Notes: generated by a model not told the origin, from the sequence alone. A stretch of 64,000 bases of DNA from Pseudoalteromonas neustonica (GCF_001653135.1 NZ_BDDS01000001.1:124001-188000), one strand, 5' to 3'. Positions 36,366 through 46,399 are shown, counted from the stretch's first letter. Numbers and translations: made by a program.

Positions 36366-37304
36366 CTATAAATGAGTAAACTGGGGCGCTTTACTCTGTA
36401 ACTGTTGCGAAATTTGAATCTGCTGGACTTTTGGAATGTTTTGCAGGGTGTAATTGTTGATTGCCCAAGTCATCATTTCATCGATATTTAGTGAGAGTAG
36501 CTCAGTGCTAGGCGCTAAACCTAAAAACTCGAATGCATTTAATAGCGCCGGTTTTGGATTTTTTTTATCAATTGCTGGCGCATAGTTTTGCTTTGATAAT
36601 TTAAAGCCTGGTTTGGCGACAGCTAAAGGTAAATGTGCATAACGAGGGGCGGGTTTATCGAGTTGCTTAAACAGGCTTAATTGGCGTGCTGTGGGCTCAA
36701 GTAAATCTGCGCCACGCACCACGTTGGTGATCCCTTGCTCAATATCGTCTACAACCACAACTAATTGATAAGCATATAAGCCATCACTGCGCTTTATTAA
36801 ATAGTCTTCATGCGCGAGGGCGTGATCAACGTTAATGTCACCTTGAATCAAATCATTATAGTGGCAGGTGGCGTGGCGTTGTATTAATCGTAATGCGCTA
36901 TTTTGTTGTGAGTGCTGTAAACTTTGGCAGTGGCCTTGATAAATACCACCTAAGGCTTTAATTTCTTTACGTGAGCAGTGGCATGCATAAACGCCTTGTT
37001 GGCTATTTAAATATTCAATGGTGTGAGCGTATAAGTGATGGCGCTTTGTTTGATAGGCAACGTCTTCATCCCACTGTAAACCATAGGCCTCCAGTGTGGT
37101 GAGAATATCTGTATCTGCACCCTCTATAACGCGAGTCGTGTCGATATCTTCAATACGCACTAACCAAGCACCTTGGTTACTTTTAGCGTCAAGGTAACTG
37201 CCCACAGCCGCCACAAGTGAGCCAAAATGAAGTGGCCCAGAAGGTGACGGTGCAAAACGACCGCGATAATTGCGCATTGGCGCAGTAACGGCTGTGGTAG
37301 ACAT
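36366..37304 (-). CDS. gluQ: glutamyl-Q tRNA(Asp) synthetase
   Basis: A 312-residue truncated relative of glutamyl-tRNA synthetase. The HIGH-type motif is in FAPSPSGPLHFGSLVAA (about 17-33), the zinc-site cysteines are in YACHCSRKEI, and the KMSKS-type loop is KLSKQNYAP. It lacks the anticodon-binding domain, as expected for GluQRS, which attaches glutamate to queuosine in tRNA-Asp. It lies 18 bases after dksA, probably in one operon with it, as in E. coli. Full-length gltX is elsewhere in the window, so this is a paralogue and not a broken copy. Confidence 0.93.
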   Translation of the reverse strand: MSTTAVTAPMRNYRGRFAPSPSGPLHFGSLVAAVGSYLDAKSNQGAWLVRIEDIDTTRVIEGADTDILTTLEAYGLQWDEDVAYQTKRHHLYAHTIEYLNSQQGVYACHCSRKEIKALGGIYQGHCQSLQHSQQNSALRLIQRHATCHYNDLIQGDINVDHALAHEDYLIKRSDGLYAYQLVVVVDDIEQGITNVVRGADLLEPTARQLSLFKQLDKPAPRYAHLPLAVAKPGFKLSKQNYAPAIDKKNPKPALLNAFEFLGLAPSTELLSLNIDEMMTWAINNYTLQNIPKVQQIQISQQLQSKAPQFTHL

Positions 37305-37322
37305 TGATTTAATTACAGGTAA

Positions 37323-37766
37323 TTAACCACGTCCAGATTGTTTTTCTTTGATTTCTGCAAGCGTTTTACAGTCTACGCATAAATCAGCAGTAGGACGTGC
37401 TTCTAAACGGCGAATACCAATTTCAATCCCGCATGAATCACAATATCCAAAATCATCTTCTTTGATAAGAATTATTGTTTTTTCAATTTTTTTGATCAGT
37501 TTACGTTCACGGTCACGAGTACGAAGCTCTAATGAGAACTCTTCTTCTTGTGCTGCGCGATCAACTGGATCAGGAAAGTTAGCTGCTTCATCTTGCATGT
37601 GCGATTTAGTACGGTCTACTTCGTTGCGTAAATCGTTGCGCCATGCTTCCAAAATAGTTTTAAAATGAGCGCGTTGTGCGTCATTCATATACTCTTCGCC
37701 CGGCTTTTCCTGGTATGGTTCTAATCCGGCCTGAGCCAACAACCCTAATTTTTTTTGGTCTGGCAT
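37323..37766 (-). CDS. dksA: RNA polymerase-binding transcription factor DksA
   Basis: A 147-residue protein. A long coiled coil occupies about 30-105, with the acidic loop [19 protein letters not shown] that reaches into the RNA polymerase channel (the Asp pair of DksA lies in it), followed by a four-cysteine zinc finger (CDSC ... CVDC) at 114-138. Length is close to the 151 residues of E. coli DksA. It works with ppGpp to control rRNA and amino-acid gene promoters. AGGAG lies seven bases before the ATG. First gene of the likely dksA-gluQ unit. Confidence 0.97.
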   Translation of the reverse strand: MPDQKKLGLLAQAGLEPYQEKPGEEYMNDAQRAHFKTILEAWRNDLRNEVDRTKSHMQDEAANFPDPVDRAAQEEEFSLELRTRDRERKLIKKIEKTIILIKEDDFGYCDSCGIEIGIRRLEARPTADLCVDCKTLAEIKEKQSGRG

Positions 37767-37990
37767 AACTTTCTCCTAAATCCTTAATATAATACCCAGC
37801 TTTAGCCGGCGGCTATAAATAACAGAATCCTATGGCCTAGGCAAATTTATTTTTAAATTAATTGGCTGTACGTAAATCATATCGGTTGATTAAAAAGGGT
37901 ACAAAGAGGGTGTAGGCTACTTTTTAACTTCAAACGTGATTTTTAACTTGCCTATTAATATGGGCAAAAGTACAAATTACAAGGCTTGTT

Positions 37991-38707
37991 TTAAATAAAA
38001 GGGATTTTATGTGTAATGTGGATCTCATTAGGCGAAATGCTCGCTTTATAAGCAAGTACTTCAACTCCTTTACTCATTGCTTCAGTTAATAGCTGCGCAT
38101 ATGTTTCATCAACATGCGCAGCAGCGCTTACTTGCTCTATACCTTGGTGTAAAACAGCAAAGAGTAATACAGCGCGATGGCCTTGCTCGACCATTTCAAT
38201 TAACTCGCGTAAGTGTTTTTGCCCACGCAGCGTTTGTGCATCAGGGAAATAGCCCTGGCCGCTATTAGGTTCAGATTGACTTAGCAATGTGACCGACTTG
38301 ACTTCTACATAGCACTGTGGCAATTGTTCATTGCGCAGCAAAAAATCAATGCGGCTATTTTCTTGCCCATATTTAACTTCCGCTTGTATGTTTGTGTAGT
38401 TGCACAATTCACCAATGAGTTGGGCTTGCAGCGCTTCTTCAACTACTTTATTCGCTATAGCGGTGTTGACGCATATAAAATGGTCGAATTGATTTTTAGT
38501 CAGCTCTAAAGAATGTGGATATTTTCGCTTAAGGTTACTACTGGTAGAATAGAAGGCTGTAAAACCAGGTTCAGCACAGCCTGTCATTTTACCTGTATTT
38601 GCACAGTGAGCTGTAAACTCTGTACTATCGTGAAGGCGTAAATCAGCTAAAAAGCGTTTATAGCGTTTAATTAATGTGGCGTGTTGCAGTGGCGTTGAAT
38701 ATTTCAT
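37991..38707 (-). CDS. sfsA: SfsA family DNA/RNA nuclease-like protein
   Basis: A 238-residue protein of the SfsA family. It begins [32 protein letters not shown], an OB-like nucleic-acid-binding part, then a PD-(D/E)XK-like core with [21 protein letters not shown], in which D, E and K are in nuclease register, and ends with the conserved [10 protein letters not shown] and [14 protein letters not shown]. coli SfsA was described as a sugar-fermentation stimulator; nuclease activity is a family-level prediction. The gene precedes dksA in the same order as in E. coli, 224 bases upstream. Confidence 0.93.
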   Translation of the reverse strand: MKYSTPLQHATLIKRYKRFLADLRLHDSTEFTAHCANTGKMTGCAEPGFTAFYSTSSNLKRKYPHSLELTKNQFDHFICVNTAIANKVVEEALQAQLIGELCNYTNIQAEVKYGQENSRIDFLLRNEQLPQCYVEVKSVTLLSQSEPNSGQGYFPDAQTLRGQKHLRELIEMVEQGHRAVLLFAVLHQGIEQVSAAAHVDETYAQLLTEAMSKGVEVLAYKASISPNEIHITHKIPFI

Positions 38708-38797
38708 TATTTTGGTTATTTAGTCTCAAGCAGTTGGGAAGTTGTTGTGGCTATAGTAAACTCAAAGTCACTATTATAAGCGCAAGAGTATTCTAAC

Positions 38798-40093
38798 ATG
38801 ACTGAAAAATTTGTTGTTCAATTAAGCGAGCAGGGTGCTGCAGTGCATTGGGGCGAAACCGCTACATTATCTTTTAATGAGCAAGGTGCAAGCGTTCACT
38901 TAACAGAGCAAGACACATTAAAAAATGTTCAAAAAGCGGCGCGTAGCATTGCTAATCAAGGCATTAAAAATGTTGTTTTAGCTGGCGATACTTGGTGTAC
39001 TGAGACGCAATGGGCGTTTTACCAAGGGTTTGTGTCACCTAAAACATTACACGGAGTTGAGTTTGCACAAACAACAAAGACCGACAGTAAAGAGTTAGAG
39101 TCGCTAAAACGCTCAGCAACATGGGCACGTGAAATGATCAACGGCACTGCTGATGACATCTTCCCAGAAAGCTTAGCTGGAAAAGCGGCTGAATTTATTC
39201 AGTCACTAGCACCAGAGCATGTTAGCTATCAAATTATTAAAGGTGATGCATTGCTTGAGCAGCAGTGGATTGGTATTCATGCTGTTGGTCGTGGAAGTGA
39301 GCGTCCTCCGGTTTTATTAGCACTAGATTACAATCCAACAGGCGATGAAAACGCACCTGTTGACGCAGCGTTAGTTGGTAAAGGTATTACATTCGACTCA
39401 GGTGGTTATTCTATTAAGTCGAGCGAAGGCATGCTAGGCATGAAATGCGATATGGGCGGTGCAGCAACGGTAACAGCTGGTTTAGCATTGGCAATTAGTC
39501 GTGGTATTGAAAAGCGCATTAAGTTGTTTTTATGTTGCGCTGAGAACATGATCTCTGGTCATGCTTATAAACTTGGCGATATTCTTACGTATAAAAATGG
39601 CACAACAGTGGAAATTGTTAATACTGATGCTGAAGGTCGCTTAGTGTTAGCTGACGGTTTAATGGCCGCAGGTGAAACAGGTGCACCATTGATCATCGAT
39701 GCTGCTACGCTAACAGGCGCAGCCTTGGTTGCGGTAGGCCAAGAGTACAATGCGCTGTTTGGTCTAGATAAAGAGTTTGTACGTGAAGTAGAAGGCTTTG
39801 CAGAGCAAGAAATGGAAGCAGGCTGGCCACTACCACTTGAAAAGTGGCATCAACAAAACTGCCCATCACCTTATGCTGATACTGCAAATAGTCGAGCACA
39901 AAAAGGTGGCGGTTATGGTGGTGCATCAAACGCGGCTGGTTTCTTATCACGTTTTGTGCCAAATGATGGTAAAGGCTGGGTGCATATTGATTTAGCTGCA
40001 GCATTTAATATGGGCAGCACGAGTCAATGGGCTGCGGGCGCTACAACTGTTGGTATGCGAACAGTTGCACGTACGTTATTAGAAAAAGCGTAA
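38798..40093 (+). CDS. pepB: leucyl aminopeptidase family M17, peptidase B
   Basis: A 431-residue M17 zinc aminopeptidase. Metal and catalytic region: VGKGITFDSGGYSIK, MKCDMGGAATV, and NTDAEGRLVLADGL, the M17 signature with metal-binding Asp and Glu and the catalytic Arg. The N-terminal part (residues 1-100, including KAARSIANQGIKNVVLAGDTW) matches PepB rather than PepA, and the length fits PepB (about 427). It removes N-terminal residues from peptides in the cytoplasm as a hexamer. Divergent from sfsA across 90 bases; a terminator follows. Confidence 0.92.
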   Translation: MTEKFVVQLSEQGAAVHWGETATLSFNEQGASVHLTEQDTLKNVQKAARSIANQGIKNVVLAGDTWCTETQWAFYQGFVSPKTLHGVEFAQTTKTDSKELESLKRSATWAREMINGTADDIFPESLAGKAAEFIQSLAPEHVSYQIIKGDALLEQQWIGIHAVGRGSERPPVLLALDYNPTGDENAPVDAALVGKGITFDSGGYSIKSSEGMLGMKCDMGGAATVTAGLALAISRGIEKRIKLFLCCAENMISGHAYKLGDILTYKNGTTVEIVNTDAEGRLVLADGLMAAGETGAPLIIDAATLTGAALVAVGQEYNALFGLDKEFVREVEGFAEQEMEAGWPLPLEKWHQQNCPSPYADTANSRAQKGGGYGGASNAAGFLSRFVPNDGKGWVHIDLAAAFNMGSTSQWAAGATTVGMRTVARTLLEKA

Positions 40094-40428
40094 ATTATAG
40101 ATAGTTGATTGAATCAACCGCATTCAGTCCTGTTAATTAATAAATGGCATTCAGCGAAAGTTGAATGCCATTTTTATAAAGCGTTACAAAAACCTTCAGA
40201 AACATTGCACTTATTACCCTATTACAAAAGCTGTTGATCAAGTAGCTGTGTTTCATTCTTTTGATAGCGGGCAGCCTGTTTTAGAGTAAAAACGTTAATG
40301 TCGAAAGTGAAACAAGCTTTTTCACGTTATTTACGATAAAATTCACCGCTACTAGCAGTTTAAGTACGCCATTATCTTTTTAAGATCGGCTACACTTAAA
40401 TGATCTACTCACACTGGGAATTCTAATT
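40094..40428. other. intergenic region between pepB and phosphoribosyltransferase
   Basis: The left part holds the pepB terminator at 40142-40175. The remaining ~250 bases must carry the promoter of the phosphoribosyltransferase gene. No other structure or reading frame stands out. Confidence 0.6.
40142..40175 (+). terminator. intrinsic terminator of pepB
   Basis: AAATGGCATTCA and TGAATGCCATTT pair perfectly around a short loop and are followed by T residues. Confidence 0.9.
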
Positions 40429-40995
40429 ATGTCAGATAAGTGCTACATCACAGCGCAACAATTACTTGAAGATTCATTTCGCGTAGCAGCGCAAGTTTAC
40501 CAGGATGGCTTTCGTCCTGATTTTATTATCGGTATTTGGCGTGGTGGTGCACCTATTGGTATCGCAGTGCAAGAATATTACGATTATAAAGGCATAGAGA
40601 CAGATCATATTGCGGTACGTACTTCGTCATATTACGGTATTAATAAACAATCGAAAGAAATCAAAGTGCATGGTTTACACTACATCATTGAAAACGCTAA
40701 TGCGGGTGATTCATTGCTAATTGTTGATGATGTATTTGATTCTGGGCGCAGTATTTTTGCTCTTAAAGAAAAGCTATCAGAGCTAATGCGCTTAAACTTG
40801 CCGAAAGATATTCGTATTGCCTGTCCGTATTACAAGCCAAAAAACTCAAAAGTAGATATGAAACCAGATTACTACATTCATGAATCAGAAGAGTGGTTGG
40901 TATTCCCGCATGAACTATCAGGTTTAACACCGGATGAAATTATTGCAGGGAAAACAGATCTGGTGAAAATTCACGATATATTGCTTGAGAAATAG
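40429..40995 (+). CDS. phosphoribosyltransferase (HPRT-like)
   Basis: A 188-residue type I phosphoribosyltransferase. The PRPP loop is SLLIVDDVFDSGRS (about 102-115) with the two acidic residues, and IIGIWRGGAPIG near residue 35 is the PPi-binding region. The overall pattern resembles archaeal-type hypoxanthine or xanthine-guanine phosphoribosyltransferases often annotated as hypoxanthine phosphoribosyltransferase, but the hood residues that set base specificity cannot be judged by eye. It probably salvages purine bases. GGAATTCTAATT precedes the ATG. Single-gene unit closed by a bidirectional terminator. Confidence 0.85.
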   Translation: MSDKCYITAQQLLEDSFRVAAQVYQDGFRPDFIIGIWRGGAPIGIAVQEYYDYKGIETDHIAVRTSSYYGINKQSKEIKVHGLHYIIENANAGDSLLIVDDVFDSGRSIFALKEKLSELMRLNLPKDIRIACPYYKPKNSKVDMKPDYYIHESEEWLVFPHELSGLTPDEIIAGKTDLVKIHDILLEK

Positions 40996-41015
40996 TACGA
41001 TAAGTTGTTTAAATT

Positions 41016-41042
41016 AAAAAAGGCCTTTTAAAAGGCCTTTTT
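41016..41042. terminator. bidirectional terminator
   Basis: AAAAAGGCCTTTT/AAAAGGCCTTTTT is a perfect palindrome giving a U run in both directions. It separates the convergent phosphoribosyltransferase and YjbH-family genes. Confidence 0.92.
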
Positions 41043-41068
41043 GTTCTAGAACTCAGATTATTTATAAG

Positions 41069-43231
41069 TTATTTAAACGTTTCAAAAGCTTCTTTTAATC
41101 TTGCTAGATGAGCATAAACATAGCTGCTCGATAAGCGATCTTGATTCAAGAAGTTTTTATCTATATCAATGCTTGAGCGAAGCGTCGTCGCACTACCAAA
41201 GTCAAGTTGGTTATGTGATTCGCCAATTCGGGTTTGAACGCTATGGTTCCAGCTATTGGTACCTTTTACTTGCCAGTTACCAGCATCCATATCTTTACGC
41301 GATGTTAATGGGATACTAAACCCGATACCCACTTTTTCTATCGTTGTATTACTGTATGTCAGTGCAACATTGGCATCACCAAACCAGAATTTAGTCTCTA
41401 GCTTAAAGCCACTATCTTCGTTCCAAAATTGCCCGCCTGAAACATGGAATGACACATCTTTTTCTGCCCAAAAATAACGGTATGAATACACTGAGTAATC
41501 ACGTTTATCTGTGTTGTAATCTTTATACTCAAAGTAGCCTAGTTTAGCTTTTAACTTATGGCGGCCTTCAGGGCTTTGCCATACTGTTTCATTGGTAATA
41601 CCCATGTAATCAAAGTAATCTTGGTAAAGACCAAATTGAGTTTGATTATAAATATTAAATGGTAGCGCGAAAGTCTGATACACGATGGCGCGTTTTATGC
41701 CAGTTTCTTGGCGAGAGTTTTGAAAGATTTTACCCTTTTCAAAATGGTCAGTGTCATGGACGTTTACCTGACCTGTCACGTTTATACCTGCCCCGTACCA
41801 AAGTGGCATATGCAAATCTGCTTGCAGTGCTAATGAGTAATCATATACGCCCAGCTCAGTTGCATACGTTGTTGCCAATGATGGTGTAAATGAAAGCCTT
41901 GGGACAAAATAAGGGCTTGTGCTTGGCGCATTGCCAGCCCATTTTACTGTAGGTAAATCTTGATCAGTAAACTCATTACTAATCAATAAATCTGGTGTGA
42001 TGTTATCGTTTACAAAACGGCGATAATTATCTAATCGGCCTTTTATTTGTAGTTGAGGGATATCTTGTTTTGATAAACGCACTACAAATTCATTATCACT
42101 GTGATTAAAATGCTCTGTAATACGTCCTAGTACTAAACCTAGTGCGTCAATTTCATTGCGGTTAAACACAGAGTTTTCAAATTCGACAATGAGAAGTTGC
42201 GCGCTAGAAAGACCAACCCGAATATTTTCAAACCCATCATTTACGAGAGCGCTTTTTAAACTGTGTAATTGCTGATTTGTCGCTGACTCAGTTTGAATGC
42301 TCTCTGTCGTTGAGCTGACTGTTGCTGGCTGTTTATTAATATTAGGTTGATTGTCAGAGTAAGCCGTCACACTAGCAGGTTGTGGCTCCTGCGCTTTGTT
42401 TCTTAGTGTTTCTGTCGGTTGTACCCTTACTGGCGCTGGTTGTACTGGCGCTGGTTGCACAGGCGTATAGTTCGCTTGCGCTTCATCACTAAGAGGCATG
42501 CTAATGTTAACCCCCCAGTAAACATCATCATCGGCCAGTTCAGTGTTTGAATATAAACGGGTGTTAAATGAAACCGTCGCTAAATCGTATAACCATTCTT
42601 TTGGAACTGTTACACGTGCACCTACATTAAATGCCTCAGCATCATGCTCAGCAAGTACCGACAACCAAGTGAAAGGTTGATATTCAATGCCGGCAAATGC
42701 ACCATCAAGCTGACCTGTTAGTGTATCAGAGGTGCCAACACCGGCACTAAAACGAAAATCCCACCACTGTTTAGAAGCAACAGCATAAAATGCTTCATAA
42801 TTATTTGCTGCACCACCAAAATCTTTAGCGCCTACTGCAAGGCTAAACCAGTCTTTAGGGATAAAAGGAATTTGGTATTTAGCATTAAATGATAAATCGC
42901 GAATTTGCCCACGGCTACTCGAGCTAAATAAATTATCATGCATGCTTGATGAGGCGATACGACCACTGACTTCTAGTCCATCAAATAACCCTGCAGAAAA
43001 AGTGAAATTGTGGCCATCAGTGTATTTACCACGAATTTCTAGTTGGTTACTGTAACCTATATCAACAACTCCCTTATCCATAACGGACGCGGATGGTGTA
43101 TGAAAAATACCAGTAAAACCGTTATATGCAATACCGTGATTGATAGGTTGTTCGGCAAAAGCTGAAGTACTTGCACTGAGTGCACAAAATGCTGCGAGGG
43201 CTGTTTTATTATAAGTCACGTGATTAACCAA
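41069..43231 (-). CDS. YjbH-family outer-membrane protein
   Basis: A 720-residue exported protein: signal peptide about 1-26 (STSAFA then EQ), then NHGIAYNGFTGIFHTPSASVMDKG, the typical opening of YjbH-type barrels. The N-terminal half ends near 260; a Pro/Gln linker (PVQPAPVQPAPVRVQP) and a ~100-residue soluble stretch lead into a second barrel-like half rich in alternating aromatic strands. YjbH proteins go with the yjbEFGH exopolysaccharide operon in enterobacteria; here yjbE, yjbF and yjbG are absent, so the gene stands alone. Export of a polysaccharide is family-level inference. Odd: it lies beside a large lipoprotein, also transcribed alone. Confidence 0.82.
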   Translation of the reverse strand: MVNHVTYNKTALAAFCALSASTSAFAEQPINHGIAYNGFTGIFHTPSASVMDKGVVDIGYSNQLEIRGKYTDGHNFTFSAGLFDGLEVSGRIASSSMHDNLFSSSSRGQIRDLSFNAKYQIPFIPKDWFSLAVGAKDFGGAANNYEAFYAVASKQWWDFRFSAGVGTSDTLTGQLDGAFAGIEYQPFTWLSVLAEHDAEAFNVGARVTVPKEWLYDLATVSFNTRLYSNTELADDDVYWGVNISMPLSDEAQANYTPVQPAPVQPAPVRVQPTETLRNKAQEPQPASVTAYSDNQPNINKQPATVSSTTESIQTESATNQQLHSLKSALVNDGFENIRVGLSSAQLLIVEFENSVFNRNEIDALGLVLGRITEHFNHSDNEFVVRLSKQDIPQLQIKGRLDNYRRFVNDNITPDLLISNEFTDQDLPTVKWAGNAPSTSPYFVPRLSFTPSLATTYATELGVYDYSLALQADLHMPLWYGAGINVTGQVNVHDTDHFEKGKIFQNSRQETGIKRAIVYQTFALPFNIYNQTQFGLYQDYFDYMGITNETVWQSPEGRHKLKAKLGYFEYKDYNTDKRDYSVYSYRYFWAEKDVSFHVSGGQFWNEDSGFKLETKFWFGDANVALTYSNTTIEKVGIGFSIPLTSRKDMDAGNWQVKGTNSWNHSVQTRIGESHNQLDFGSATTLRSSIDIDKNFLNQDRLSSSYVYAHLARLKEAFETFK

Positions 43232-43330
43232 AGTTGATTAAAATTAGGTTTTAAATCCTTAAAACCAGTTTATTCTAGTACTTTAACAATAAATGCTCTA
43301 AACAAAAAGTAACTAATTGAGCAGATAAAC

Positions 43331-43357
43331 AAAAGCCGCGCTAATGCGCGGCTTTAA
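43331..43357 (-). terminator. intrinsic terminator of the large lipoprotein gene
   Basis: AAAGCCGCGC and GCGCGGCTTT pair around a four-base loop; on the minus strand the stem runs into TTTTGTTT. It lies 25 bases after the lipoprotein stop. Confidence 0.85.
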
Positions 43358-43381
43358 AAAGTTTACTTAAGACTTTAGCTA

Positions 43382-44995
43382 TTAGCTTCCGCCAGTAGTA
43401 CCAGTACCAGTACCAGTAACTACACGGTCTTCAAGAGTACAGTTATCACGAGCGATATTGAATGCAGAATCAGTACCGTTAGCTGTCACTGTAGTGCTTT
43501 GTAAGCCAACATTGATGCCAGTAGGAATTACTTTAACATCGTAAGTAACACCACTTTCAAGGCCTGTTAACGCGTAAGAGCCAGCTGTTTCAACAGCTGT
43601 AGAAATAGTTCTCTTAGTTTGAGAATATAAAACTACCGCACCAGTAAGTGGGAATGTTTTATCTTTATCAACTTCAGCGTTAGAACAGGTATATGTAACG
43701 TTTAAGTTCTGAGCCACGATAGTAACAGGGCTATCTAAAGCAACTGTAATTGCGCCACATAGGTTTGCATTAGCTACAGTGCCCCATACGTTACCATTTT
43801 TATCTTTAACAGATACGTTAGCAACAGCATTATCAGCTACAACACCTGCACCATAAAGGTTGCCTTGAGCTTTCTTAACTAGTTTCTTTTTAGAAACAGT
43901 TGAAGAATTAAGGTGTACATACAAGCCAGAAGCTGGAACAGCATCGCCTGTGAAGGTATAAGAAATAGGAGTGCTACATGCTGTTTGAGCTTCGCTTAGT
44001 GCAAAACCAGTTAAGTGGTCAGTAGCAAATTTAGCAGGTAAAGTTAATGCACCTGCAGCGCCTACAGTTGCCTGCTCTGCTTCATTAGCCCAAACGCCAG
44101 TTTCTTCATTGTATGAAGATACGTCAAATTTGTCACCCGCTTCAACCATTGAACCATCAATAGTTTTAAATGTAGCTGGTAAGTTAGCTGTCAAAGAAAT
44201 GTTTTCTGAGAAACTTTTAATCTTAGTATCGCCAGCAAGCATTTCAACGCTCATATAAGCAGCTGGAACAACTACTTTAGTTGCGTCTGCATTAGTTAAG
44301 CCTTCAGGGATTAAGTCAACAGCAGCAGTTTTACCTGCAGCAGCGTTAATATCAGCAGTTACAACGTTAAGTGTAACTTCAGTACCCGTTACAGCATTAC
44401 CTTCAGCGTCTTGAAGTTCTACGTCTGTGCCGATTTCAATTGTAGCAGCGCCAGCTGTTTCAGCTAAAGGAGCAGCAAGTTTACCGTCAGCAGCAGTAAC
44501 TTTCTTATCTTTGATAAGTGTTACTTTATTTTCATCTAATTTAACTAGAGATACAATCGTATCAACTACTTCAGATTTGTCGCTTAAATCAACAACAACA
44601 CTGTTTGAAGCATAACCTTCAGCTGTCACTAGTGCAGTTAGTTGAGTTAACTCTGCGCCTTCAACAAGGTTGAAAGTGAAAGAACCGTCAGTTGTAGCAA
44701 CTTCAGTAATTGCGTCGCCATTAAGGGCAACAACATTAGCTGAAGCTACGCCTGCTTCTAAAAACTTTACAGTAGAAGCAACTACTTCACCAGTTTCAGA
44801 ATCAACAACGTTACCAGCAACATAAAATGTAAGAGCAGCAGGTGTATCAGCAACAGGCGCTTTTACCGTTGGTACCGGTGGCTCTGGTGGTTTAACGTAA
44901 TCATTATCGTCATTATCGCTAAAACAACCACTTAGAGTAGCTGTAAGACCAATTGCTAGAGCTAGCTTGGTGAGTTTAAATGTATTATTTCCCAT
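43382..44995 (-). CDS. large acidic lipoprotein with carboxypeptidase-regulatory-like repeats
   Basis: The ATG at 44993-44995 (with AAAGG upstream) gives 537 residues; the frame is open 21 codons further but lacks signals there. The signal ends TLSGC, giving a lipid anchor followed by an acidic spacer (FSDNDDNDY). The mature part has a carboxypeptidase-regulatory-like segment (about 35-130, VDSETGEVVASTVKF), a long Ala/Val/Thr-rich beta region and a second similar segment near the C-terminus (GSYALTGLESGVTYDVKVIP), ending in a Gly/Thr tail (TGTGTGTTGGS). No catalytic residues are seen; a surface adhesin or scaffold is likely. Function not known. Acidic, low-Cys composition fits a secreted marine protein. 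Confidence 0.75.
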   Translation of the reverse strand: MGNNTFKLTKLALAIGLTATLSGCFSDNDDNDYVKPPEPPVPTVKAPVADTPAALTFYVAGNVVDSETGEVVASTVKFLEAGVASANVVALNGDAITEVATTDGSFTFNLVEGAELTQLTALVTAEGYASNSVVVDLSDKSEVVDTIVSLVKLDENKVTLIKDKKVTAADGKLAAPLAETAGAATIEIGTDVELQDAEGNAVTGTEVTLNVVTADINAAAGKTAAVDLIPEGLTNADATKVVVPAAYMSVEMLAGDTKIKSFSENISLTANLPATFKTIDGSMVEAGDKFDVSSYNEETGVWANEAEQATVGAAGALTLPAKFATDHLTGFALSEAQTACSTPISYTFTGDAVPASGLYVHLNSSTVSKKKLVKKAQGNLYGAGVVADNAVANVSVKDKNGNVWGTVANANLCGAITVALDSPVTIVAQNLNVTYTCSNAEVDKDKTFPLTGAVVLYSQTKRTISTAVETAGSYALTGLESGVTYDVKVIPTGINVGLQSTTVTANGTDSAFNIARDNCTLEDRVVTGTGTGTTGGS

Positions 44996-45474
44996 AATAG
45001 TTACCTTTCTTTCCTTTCTCTTTGTAAAGTAAACAGACTTAATTGCAGTGCTATACATGTAGTAAAGTATCTGTCAATTATGACCTATAGCTCTAATACA
45101 ATAATAAGTTAGTGAAGGATAAGCGCACATTATATATACGTCAAGTGAACGTTATATATACTTTTACTCATCACAAGAGAAAATCATTACCGCTTATATA
45201 GGTGAGTAAATCTTTTTTCTTATAATTGATATTTTGCGTCGATCCTTTAATTGGTGTACATGCTAAGGCAGAGCTGTGCATTTGTAAATGAAAAGCATCT
45301 ATTTCATGATGACTATTTTACATTCTACAAGATAAATAATCAGTATAGGTACAAATTGCTTTCGCCTTAGCAGGCAATATTGTTTGGTCGTATTCTACAT
45401 TAATAGATATGACGCTAAAATGAACGTTTGGTACTCATAAGTTCATCTTAGCTATATTTTTTATCCCCGTGTTA
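44996..45474. promoter_or_regulatory. intergenic region with 22-base-spaced direct repeats
   Basis: This 479-base A+T-rich gap lies upstream of the large lipoprotein gene (minus strand). TTATATATAC occurs twice, at 45130-45139 and 45152-45161, spaced 22 bases (two helical turns), as a regulator might require. The rest, including the 3' flank of the Crp-type gene, shows no reading frame or RNA gene. Confidence 0.5.
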
Positions 45475-46131
45475 CTACAATTGTGAAAAGCTATCTACGT
45501 AGTCGCTTAACTTTTCTAAATCCACCGCTTTTAGACCATCGCTAGAGCGTTCCACTAACCCTTTTTCTACTAACTCTGAAACAACTCTGCGATAAGCGCG
45601 CTCTGTAGTGGCAAACCGCTCAGCTTCAGCATTTACAGTGGGGTAAGCGCGTAGTAGGGTAGGGTTGTTGTTTTTGGCACGTAATAAACAATCTTTCGCT
45701 ATGTTGTAGCCCAGTGGTAATAGCAGCTTATCTAGATTAATTTTTTGATTTTCTTGAAATTTAGCCGCAATGGTCTGCGCTGTATATAAACTTAACTCAG
45801 GTTTATCTAATAGTAATGCGCGCCAATGTTTTAGTTCAATTAAGTTATAACTAACGTCACTAAAGCAGGTAACAGTATAAATGCAGGGATTGTTATTCAG
45901 TGCTTCTATTTCACCTATCAACGTATTATTGCAATCGAGCTGCCCTAACAGCAGGCGACGACCATTACCAACATCGTAACTAAACGAAATTGTGCCGCTT
46001 CTTACTAACACTAATTTAGTAAGTGGTTGATCTTGGTGGATCAGCACTTCTTTTTTAGACTGCTGGTAGCGACTACCTGCAAAGGTAAGTAACTGGTCGA
46101 CCAAATAACTAGAAAAATGATATTGAAACAT
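45475..46131 (-). CDS. Crp/Fnr-type transcriptional regulator (YeiL-like)
   Basis: A 218-residue protein with a cNMP-binding-like barrel (about 15-125, LTKLVLVRSGTISF and GQLDCNNTLIGEIEALNN) and a winged helix-turn-helix (about 145-200, AERFATTERAYRRVVSELVEKG). The cyclic-nucleotide signature residues are poorly conserved and there is no Fnr-type four-cysteine cluster, so ligand is uncertain. Its layout recalls YeiL. It is divergent from the small YgjV-like gene across ~270 bases, which it may control. The ATG has no strong ribosome site nearby (GAGCACAATCG). Confidence 0.85.
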   Translation of the reverse strand: MFQYHFSSYLVDQLLTFAGSRYQQSKKEVLIHQDQPLTKLVLVRSGTISFSYDVGNGRRLLLGQLDCNNTLIGEIEALNNNPCIYTVTCFSDVSYNLIELKHWRALLLDKPELSLYTAQTIAAKFQENQKINLDKLLLPLGYNIAKDCLLRAKNNNPTLLRAYPTVNAEAERFATTERAYRRVVSELVEKGLVERSSDGLKAVDLEKLSDYVDSFSQL

Positions 46132-46399
46132 CGATTGTGCTCTTCGGACAATTGTCCTATTTATTACACCTTAATGACGTTAGCATTAAGATTCTAAGAA
46201 TTTACGCTAACTTACTAGCTGAGTTAACTACGGTTAATTGAGTTGAAACCTGATATCCCGTGTAATGATTATTAAAAGTATGCCCTCGAGCAACTTTTGG
46301 TTTTATGTAAGTTAGCTTTTTTATACTGTTGTGGCAATGTGTGGCCACTATAAAAACCACACAGCCTGCAATGCTAACCTAAACGAGTGGAGAGAACAA

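Noticed and set aside
36366..37304. gluQ as a broken gltX copy
   Set aside because: It has intact motifs and the standard GluQRS length and synteny, so it is a genuine paralogue.
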